DNA of 64,000 nucleotides, taken from the NCBI GenBank assembly GCA_037783545.1, contig JBBELK010000005.1:310001-374000 (forward strand), in the 5' to 3' direction. This DNA is from Henricia sp. BOLD:AAB3569. Taxonomy: Eukaryota; Echinodermata; Asteroidea; Spinulosida; Echinasteridae. The notes under the pieces were generated by a model, which ran no database searches, was not told the DNA's origin, and worked only from the letters and a program-made list of their open reading frames with translations. The position numbers and the translations under genes are program-made. Position 1 is the stretch's first letter, and the number at the start of each line of letters is the position of its first letter. This document shows positions 56,815-64,000 of this stretch, in pieces.

Positions 56815-57352
56815 ATATATACTGACACACTTTGGAAACGCAAAACAGAAAATTTAGGCCTGCTTCAAACGTCACGCTTATGCCGTGTCGAATTAAATTC
56901 AACTTGATTTTTTTAATTCGACACGGCACAAGCACGACGTTTGAAGCCATTTGGCTCGGCAAAATGAGTTCGACACGGCAGAAGATTTTAGCTCGACAGG
57001 GTCTGCCGTGCTAACTCTATTTTTATTCGACACGGTATAAGCGTGACGTAGTGTAATTATTATGTAATGCAGGTAATAAGAATGATAAGGCCCAAAGAAC
57101 ATTTGTGAGAGGCATGCACAATCATGTTTAATGCAACGCACGTGCAACACGAGTACCTGGATGCATTAAAAGCAAGACAGAATCACGAGATGCCATGCAC
57201 TCCCATCATGCTACGGTTAACGGAAGGTGAGAGAGAACGAGCTTTGGGTATGGCAGGAACATCACACAGCAAGGTTGGGAGAACATTTAATGTCTATGTG
57301 ATATCATTGCATTCAAAACTCGTCTTGCGTTTCTAAAGTGTCAGTATATATA
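56815..57352. mobile_element. Inverted-repeat element, TATATACTGACAC ends (intergenic)
   Basis: TATATACTGACACACTTTGG and inverse (CTAAAGTGTCAGTATATA). A second, smaller inverted pair (CAAACGTCACGCTTATGCC) is nested at 56867-57050. Confidence 0.75.
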
Positions 57353-58408
57353 GCGCAGTGCTTTGAAAATACTAAAATGAAAATAAATCAATTAAAAGCG
57401 TGTAACCTTACATTTGATTAAACATTTATTTCTAAAACAATCGTAAAATTATTGTGCAAAACAATATTTTTTATATAAATTGCAAAAACCTTTATATGTT
57501 AAAATACATTCCTTTGGTGTAAAAAAAAATAAAATGTACATATTAAAATGAAACAGTGAAATTAAACAAATTCATGAAATACAGATTTTTGTTCCCTGTA
57601 TTTTGTTGATAATACTCGGTTATGCAGTGTCCATGTGCAACTTTAGCCTCTTAATACATTTCGGCCAGTTATAGCCGTTATCTATTGCACTGCATTGGTC
57701 CTTCAGAAGTGCGCTATGTCATTTCTGACAAAAAAAATTAAGATCTTCCCTTTATATAACTTGTTTGTCCTACGCCATGTCAAGGATCGACATATATACC
57801 AAGCCAGTAGCATATCTTGAAAACTTGACCAAGCTTATCGACGTTCTCAATGCATCATGGGATTGGATGACAAATATTGCCAGTGAAGAAGCGGAGGGCA
57901 ACTCAGCAAATTTGTTCACTCATTTTCACAAAAACCAAAAAGATTTCAAGAATCGACCTTTCACCACTTTTTCTCTGATATATATCAAACATGTCCTGAA
58001 ACAGAAATCATTGTCGTTTCTATTTTTTTAAAGGGTTTTGGCTGTAGTGTACACCAGTGTTATTTAATATTGAGCTTGTTTCTCTGAAATCCAACAAACT
58101 ACAGTTTATAATAGCCAACATATCGTGCAGCGGATGGGTAAAATTTGCTTTGAAAGAAACAAGTTTGATTTTATTTGGCTAATAGTTCAAATAATATATC
58201 GAACACTAAAAGTAAAATATTAACGAGGTGGAATGACTTGGGAAAGTGATATTTAGCACACACATTAAAAAATAAAACTGATACATGTACAATTTTTATT
58301 TACAAATAGTAAAATTTCAGAATACTTTGTGCGTATTTCATAAATTTAAGTTTTTTGTTCTTCAGCAGTTAAAGTCCTGAAAGATATATCGCAAATGCAT
58401 AATACATT
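57353..58408. other. AT-rich intergenic stretch
   Basis: No exon recognised. 57835-57990 resembles dispersed segments near 28861 and 62410 ('gggattggatgacaaa..ttgcca'), so it is a repeat fragment. Confidence 0.45.
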
Positions 58409-58539
58409 TTAAAGGCACAGGTTCGTCAGCAATGCGCGCGCGCTAAATTCGTGCCGCGAAATACGCAGCTCTATAGCAAAGGCATGGAGCTGTGTATTTC
58501 GTGGCACAGATTTGGCGCACTCGCATTGCGCCTGTAACT
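58409..58539. mobile_element. MITE family F3 (copy b)
   Basis: TTAA at 58409-58412 with AGGCACAGGTTCGTCAGC. The right arm is shortened, without TTAA. Confidence 0.8.
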
Positions 58540-58713
58540 TACAAAACTAACATAATCCCAATTCATCAACATTCCTGAGTATTTTTTTAACTTTTCGGCC
58601 TTTTACAATTATTTTTTCATTGAACATTAAAAGCCCATTGTATCATTTTCAGAAAATGAATTTCTTAAAGTTGGCTGCTGTGGTGAATTAGTCTTTTTAG
58701 TCGGATCATGTCA

Positions 58714-58760
58714 CTAATACCTGGACAATAGGTTTTGGAGTTCATTTTCTGTCGGCTTGC
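58714..58760 (-). CDS. Kelch gene, last exon
   Basis: After a pyrimidine-rich acceptor (TTTCTCCTCTTAG), 14 codons KPTENELQNLLSRY and a TAG at 58714-58716, in the phase required by the previous exon. Confidence 0.75.
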
Positions 58761-61700
58761 CTAAGAGGAGAAAAAAAAATATTTTGAGTGTAAAAAAGTT
58801 CCAAAGACCAACAGAACTTTGTTGCAACCTACCCGGGTACACAAACCAGAGGCTTGGTTTGCTTTTAATAGCAAGAAACATATTTCTGACATGATCCAAC
58901 GATCAGCTTTAGAAATCAGCAACCAAAGCTGATGAGTGATTATTGGTTGAACCCGTGATCGGGGCTGCGTTCCACTTTTATAGGCCTACGCAAATGTTGC
59001 CAATGTTCGCCACTAATTTGTTAGTGTTTCCCACGGCAAACACTTAAACCCAAAGAATCGTCTCAAGGCTGCCGTTAACCCGGTAATTCGTAACCCCGAG
59101 ATTTGCCGTGGGAAACAAGCCCTTAACCCGGCTAATCTCGGGGTAAAATTTTTCTGTTACCCGGGTTATCTCTGGGTTAAAGCGTCGTGGGAAAAGGCCT
59201 TTGTTATTCAAAATGCATGTTTGAATAAAATGGTCTGGTGCCTTACCTTGCACAATGCAACATTTCCACACTGACATAGGGCTGGAGTTCTGGTGGAGAC
59301 TACAGGAACCAGTCTCTTCCCCACCCATCAGATATAGAAACACAGGCCACGTCCACTTGTCCTAATAAATAATGTTTAAAAATTAGAATAATAATAGAGG
59401 TTCAGGCCAAACCAGGCAACTTCATAATCTAGGTTTTCCCGGATCCCGATAGGGAATCTTCTTACATGAACAATTTTCTTTCAAGACAAGTTATGTCATT
59501 GTTTGTGCAATGAACACCCTAGTTCATGAACCTGGGGTCGATTTCACCAAACTCTTTTGATCTCTGAGCATCTGCCCACATGAATTTTCTCTCGTGCCAT
59601 GTATTTCGAGCATTAAAAAAAGGGTACGCCCCCCAAAATGCATAATATGTACACAGCCACTGTCTAAAATGTTACTTTTTTACTCAAATGCTGTGGTACT
59701 TACATCTTCGTCACAACTGACTTTTTTCTGTTCCAGGCGTTTTCCTGAAAAATTTTCAGATTTTAATCCTAACGTCCGGGGTCTCTGTATATCTCCGCAG
59801 CTTTTATCGGCAAGACTTGTGATCGGCAATGTTTGTGATCGAATGTGAAGTTTAGATCTTTTGTTGTTGCACTCAGAAGATCCCAAATTGGACATTTCTT
59901 GGATTTTCACGTTTGGTGAACAGATAACTTTGCTGTATTCTTCAGCGGACATTTCCAAAATCTTGTCATTTGTGGGTTTCACAAGGATGACGTGGTGTTG
60001 AGAATCGGGTTCAAACTGCTTGGGCCGTGATTGGTGGATGAGATGATTCGCCGCGTCCGATTGGTCAGTGGTGCCATTCACAGTAAGCAACGGAGGCTGT
60101 GATTGGTTGTACGGATTGACATGTCCAGTGTGTGAATATAAGGTAGTTTCTGATTGGTTGGTTGGTTTATACACTCCATCTGATTGGTTGACAATTTTAC
60201 TCTCTGTTGTGTCGAGAGTGTTGACATTACTGGCGACATTGCAGGTGAAATCTTCAAACGACGAAACAAAAGCGTTGTTTACAAAAGTGGCGAGTGGTTT
60301 TTTTTCGTTTGAATGAAGTAGCTCTTGTTTGTCCACATGCTCTCCCTCGGTTTTAATACTTGAACTCTGAGAAAAATCTCCAACTTTATTGAGATGTCCG
60401 ACACGGAAAATGTCAGCTTTACTCGTGGAAGTTCGTTCTACAAGATTCTTTGGTTCTCGTGGATTTTGTTCAGTAAGGCATTCGGAAACACTAGTTTGTT
60501 CGGTATCAAAACAATTGCAGCTTTCAATGCAGGCAGAAGGGCGCTCTATAAAAGTGCTACAAAATTCACAAGAAACTTGTCCTCCGAAAATATCTCTTGG
60601 CAAACTGATTTTATTCTTGGAAATTTCTGGAAGATTGTTGCACATTTTGTCAGACTTGGAATTATCTGTTTCAAAACCGAGCAGGTCTGATGACTTACAT
60701 GCACACTCTATATTTGTGCTTGTAGCAATGCGATCTGTCGTTGTTCGTACGGGCGACGGTGGCTCACTCGGAACGTCTTCAAGTATCCATTCGTGGCTAC
60801 GCAAAGACGCATTAGATTTCTGCGTTTCGTGCTGACTCAATTTACTGACGTCAACTCCGTGAAAATGTTCAACGGTCGGTTTTTCGCTTGTGAGAATATT
60901 ACTCGTCGTTTGATCTTTTTCGTTGCATTGCTCATGTAATGTAGAGGATAAATCTGCCCAACGGCCATTTTCAGTCCAAGTTCCATAGATTGCTGCATCC
61001 TTTGCCATGGCCCACCTCCCACCTTCCATTTTTGTTCCGGCTTCCTCATTAGTACTGTTGTCAGTATTTGTATGAGTCGACACGTCATTTTCATCACGCC
61101 CGCTTTCGGTGTTAAGTTCTTTGTTTACTGAATCAAATCCAATCTTAGGATTTGTGTCTGTATTTTCAGTAGGAGTTGGATGAACCCTGTTTGTAAAATG
61201 GTGGATTGTGTTATGTCTATCGTTAGCCATGACGGGCGGGGACGAGTGCGGTCTTAAGACGAACAAATCTGCAAGGTGTCCTTTGGGGGTCGACAGCGCT
61301 CCATTGGGTTGCTGGCTGCTGGGGTGGGCTTGGGTGGGAGCCGATTGGGGTCGGGGGTCAGGCTGGGGTCGGGGGTCAACCGCAGAGGGGTACAGTCGGG
61401 ATTCTTCCATTTGGTTTGAGGGGAGAGATATTAAGACATGACGTGTGCATGAAGTGGGTGCGACTCGTCGATTCGGGGTTACGCTGTGCCAGGTACTGGA
61501 GCCTATAAAATAGAAATTTGAGACAAAATTCATCACATGGTCATCCAGGCTTATAAACACTCTGTCCTTTGAATCACGGATAGATGGAATAATTTACATT
61601 TAAAGGCAGAGGCTCGTCAGCAATGCGCGCGCGCCAAATTAGTGCTACGAAATACGCAGCTTCATAGCAAAGGCGTGGAGCTGCGTATTTCGTGGCACGA

Positions 61701-62358
61701 ATTTGCCGCACGCGCATTGCTGACGAGCCTGTGCCTTTAATTCAACATTCAATTTTTTTTTTGTGGGCAATTCCGGAAATTCAAATTTACACTTCAGAGA
61801 CTTTGAGGGCTTGTAATGCTTCACGTATTCAAGTTGTTTGATTTTAAACGCATGTTCTTCAAGCATCATTGATGGAAGTGTAATTCCTGAAAAACTGATT
61901 GTAATGCCATTCTCAGTAAGTGTGTAGGGTCCCCAAAACCCTCGGTTTCGGACGTACTCAATGAGTACGTCCGAAACCGAGATTTTTTTGGATGTACCGC
62001 GCATATTGAGAATGACATTACAATAAGTTTTTCAGGAATTACACTTCCATCAATGATGCTTGAAGAACATGTGTTTAAAATCAAACAACTTGAATACGTG
62101 TAAAATTGAATTTCCGGAATTGCCCTGTTTATTTGTTTGCTTTCTTTATAAATCTTTATTTATCTAAAAAAAGTTTTTAAATTAATCACGATCATTTCAC
62201 TTCCTTACCAAAGTCAAATCTCCACAGATCTTTCCTAAATGCCCCTTCGCCGTCCTCGCCACCAAATATGACCATACTGTTGGCGACGCAAACTGCGCTA
62301 TGGCCGTGCAGAAACCCAGGACTTGAACGACTTTTCACGCGGATCCACGTTCGCGACT
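58714..62358 (-). CDS. Kelch-repeat protein, 3' part of gene (four exons)
   Basis: Joined minus-strand exons 62358-62209, 61502-59704, 59361-59247 and 58760-58714 give about 702 residues with matching phases. The first exon and the start of the second encode a kelch blade (HGHSAVCVANSMVIFGGEDG ... DLWRFDF-GSSTWHSVTPN) with the usual GG pair and spaced W. The next ~570 residues are rich in S, T, N, P and Q and look disordered. The chain returns to a kelch-like strand (WTWPVFLYLMGGEETG) and ends NLLSRY-stop. Kelch propellers often act as substrate adaptors or scaffolds; this one's partner is unknown. Earlier blades and the start lie beyond 64000. No F-box or BTB is visible here, and I could not assign an orthologue. 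Confidence 0.85.
59247..59361 (-). CDS. Kelch gene, penultimate exon
   Basis: 38 codons: DKWTWPVFLYLMGGEETGSC ... VWKCCIVQ. Acceptor ATTTATTAG, donor G|GTAAGG. It contains a kelch GG motif after the long insert. Confidence 0.88.
59704..61502 (-). CDS. Kelch gene, 599-codon exon
   Basis: Starts by completing the kelch strand (GSSTWHSVTPNRRVAPTSCT), then continues as a long hydrophilic segment with little predicted order: PRPQPDPRPQSAPTQ near the start, many NQS-type residues, no transmembrane segment. Acceptor TTTTATAG, donor GAT|GTAAGT. Confidence 0.92.
61600..61740. mobile_element. TTAA-flanked palindromic MITE, family F3 (copy c)
   Basis: TTAA at both ends (61600-61603, 61737-61740), AGGCAGAGGCTCGTCAGC and inverse. 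It lies in the intron between the kelch exons, 97 bp upstream of the long exon's acceptor. Confidence 0.9.
61765..62125. repeat. 361-bp palindrome (kelch intron)
   Basis: GGGCAATTCCGGAA to its inverse. The centre is a perfect hairpin (CTCGGTTTCGGACGTACT and inverse, 61941-61981). The left arm has about 29 extra bases ('cagagactttgagggcttg'). Confidence 0.88.
62209..62358 (-). CDS. Kelch gene, first visible exon
   Basis: 49 codons plus partial codons: SRTWIRVKSRSSPGFLHGHS ... VIFGGEDGEGAFRKDLWRFD. Acceptor TTTTTTAG, donor G|GTAAGG. 5' neighbours must lie to the right of the window because 62640-63958 is minisatellite. Confidence 0.9.
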
Positions 62359-62639
62359 CTAAAAAAGGAAGGCAATTGGACAATAAATATCGTGCGCATT
62401 TGTAAAGCCTCATGGGATTGAATGATGCACATTGCCAGCGAAGCGTGCGTAAGTCTATGGGGCAGAGGCCAACTCGGCAACGTTTTCGCTCATTTTTATA
62501 AAAAACAATGGTTTCAAAAAAAAAATTTTTAGGATTTTTTCTTTGAAGCAGAAAAGTGCCGAATACCGCACATGAATGCAAGTTTCAGCATTTAGACTCA
62601 TTTTGAAATCAGCTTGAACAAATTTACTGTTGTGTCTAC

Positions 62640-63958
62640 TTGACTTGACCCGACTTGATCAACATGCTTGACTTGACTCGACTTGATCAACATGCCTGAC
62701 TTGACTCGACTTGACTTGACACAGTTTGACTTGACTTGGGACTCGAATGCAGTTTGACTCGACTTGGGACTCAAAGGCAGTTTAACTTGACTTGGGACTC
62801 AAAGGCAGTTTGACTCGACTTGGGACTCGAAGGCAGTTTGACACGACGTTTGACAAGACTTGGGACTCCAAGGCAGTTTGACTCGACTTGGGACTCGAAG
62901 GCAGTTTGACTTGACTTGGGACTCAAAGGGAGTTTGACTTGACTTGGGACTCGAAGGGAGTTTGACTTGACTTGGGACTCGAAGGCAGTTTGACTCGACT
63001 TGGGATTCAAAGGCAGTTTGACTTGACTTGGGACTCGAAGGCAGTTTGACTCGACTTGGGACTCAAAGGCAGTTTGACTTGACTTGGGACTCGAAGGCAG
63101 TTTGGCTTGACTTGAGACTCGAAGGCAGCTTGACTTGTCTTTGGACTCAAAGGCAGTTTGTCTTGACTTGGGACTCAAAGGCAGTTTGACTTGACTTGGG
63201 ACTCGAAGGCAGTTTGACTTGACTTGGGACTCGAAGGCAGTTTGACCTGACTTGGGACTCGAAGGCAGTTTGACTTGACTTGGGATTCGAAGGCAGTTTG
63301 ACTTGACTTGGGACTCAAAGGCAGTTTGACTTGACTTGAGACTCAAAGGCAGTTTGACTTGACTTGAGACTCAAAGGCAGTTTGACTTGACTTGAGACTC
63401 AAAGGCAGTTTGACTTGACTTGAGACTCGCAGACAGTTTGACTTGACTTGAGACTCGCAGACAGTTTGACTTGAGTTGGGATTCGAAGGCAGTTTGACTT
63501 GACTTGGGACTCGAAGGCAGTTTGACTTAAGACTCGAAGGCAGTTTGACTTGACTTGGGACTCGAAGGCAGTTTGACTTGACTTGAGACTCGAAGGCAGT
63601 TTGACTTGACTTGGGACTCGAAGGCAGTTTGACTTAAGACTTGAAGGCAGTTTGACTTGACTTGGGACTCGAAGGAAGTTTGACTTGACTTGGGACTCGA
63701 AGGCAGTTTGACTTGACTTGAGACTCGAAGGCAACTTGACTTTGGACTCGAAGGCAGTTTGACTTGACTTGAGACTCGAAGGCAGTTTGACTTGACTAGG
63801 GACTCGAAGGCAGTTTGACTTGACTAGGGACTCGACGGCAGTTTGACTTGACTTGGGATTCAAAGGCAGTTTGACTTGACTTGGGACTTAAAGGCAGTTT
63901 GACTTGACTGAGATTCAAAGACAGCTTGACTCTTGACTTGACTTGGGACTCGAGCAGA
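62640..63958. repeat. 28-bp minisatellite, large array
   Basis: About 45 units of CAGTTTGACTTGACTTGGGA plus CTCGAAGG, ending in 'ctcgagcagagggaga' like the array at 3826-4352. Long minus-strand frames (VKSNCLRVPSQVKLPSS) are the repeat translated. Confidence 0.95.
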
Positions 63959-64000
63959 GGGAGAATAATTTCATGTTACTTTTAAATGCCCCACTCACCA

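Noticed and set aside
56313-56843. 176-codon minus-strand frame between the two genes
   Set aside because: AT-rich, no domain and no consistent splice partners; its start overlaps the end of an inverted-repeat element.
62771-63863. Two minus-strand frames of 191 and 154 codons
   Set aside because: Direct translation of the 28-bp minisatellite. Because 28 is not a multiple of 3, each frame cycles through the repeat; there is no sign of a gene.

Overview
The window is animal nuclear DNA: AT-rich, with long introns, GT-AG splicing and a very high load of short repeats. The genes and the repeat classes (tRNA-derived SINEs, TACATG hexamer tracts, many small inverted-repeat elements) suggest a marine invertebrate, most likely a deuterostome such as an echinoderm. 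That assignment is inference; no sequence here fixes the species.

Two genes can be supported. (1) A complete VPS41 gene lies on the + strand. I reconstructed 24 coding exons from 24870 to 55086; all splice phases agree, and they give an 873-residue protein. VPS41 is the HOPS subunit that tethers late endosomes and autophagosomes to lysosomes and also serves AP-3 and regulated-secretion routes. The protein has an acidic N-terminus, a WD40-type propeller, an alpha-solenoid with a clathrin-heavy-chain repeat, and a C-terminal RING-H2 split over four exons. (2) The 3' part of a kelch-repeat gene lies on the - strand (62358 down to 58714, four exons). A 599-codon low-complexity exon interrupts its kelch propeller. 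Its 5' exons lie beyond the right edge. The two genes converge, with 3.6 kb between their stop codons.

Region by region: 1-24.8 kb has no recognisable coding exon. It holds nested inverted-repeat elements, SINEs, a tRNA-like tandem array (12.2-13.0 kb), a 28-bp minisatellite (3.8-4.35 kb) and, at 23.7-24.87 kb, a non-repetitive stretch that may hold the VPS41 promoter. 24.87-55.09 kb is VPS41, whose introns are largely mobile elements. 55.1-58.7 kb is repeat-filled intergenic DNA. 58.7-62.4 kb holds the kelch exons. 62.64-63.96 kb is a second, larger array of the same 28-bp minisatellite.

The strongest structure beyond the genes is a group of non-autonomous elements flanked by TTAA. I separate seven families, labelled F1-F7 here; F1 and F2 share one half. 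All start with AG (or AA) inside the TTAA. Several sit inside one another, and comparing copies gives empty and filled versions of the same site. One has nearly filled intron 16 of VPS41, landing between the probable branch point and the acceptor. Other inverted-repeat families (TA-flanked mariner type, hAT-like, AACT-flanked, and several with no assignment) are listed separately.
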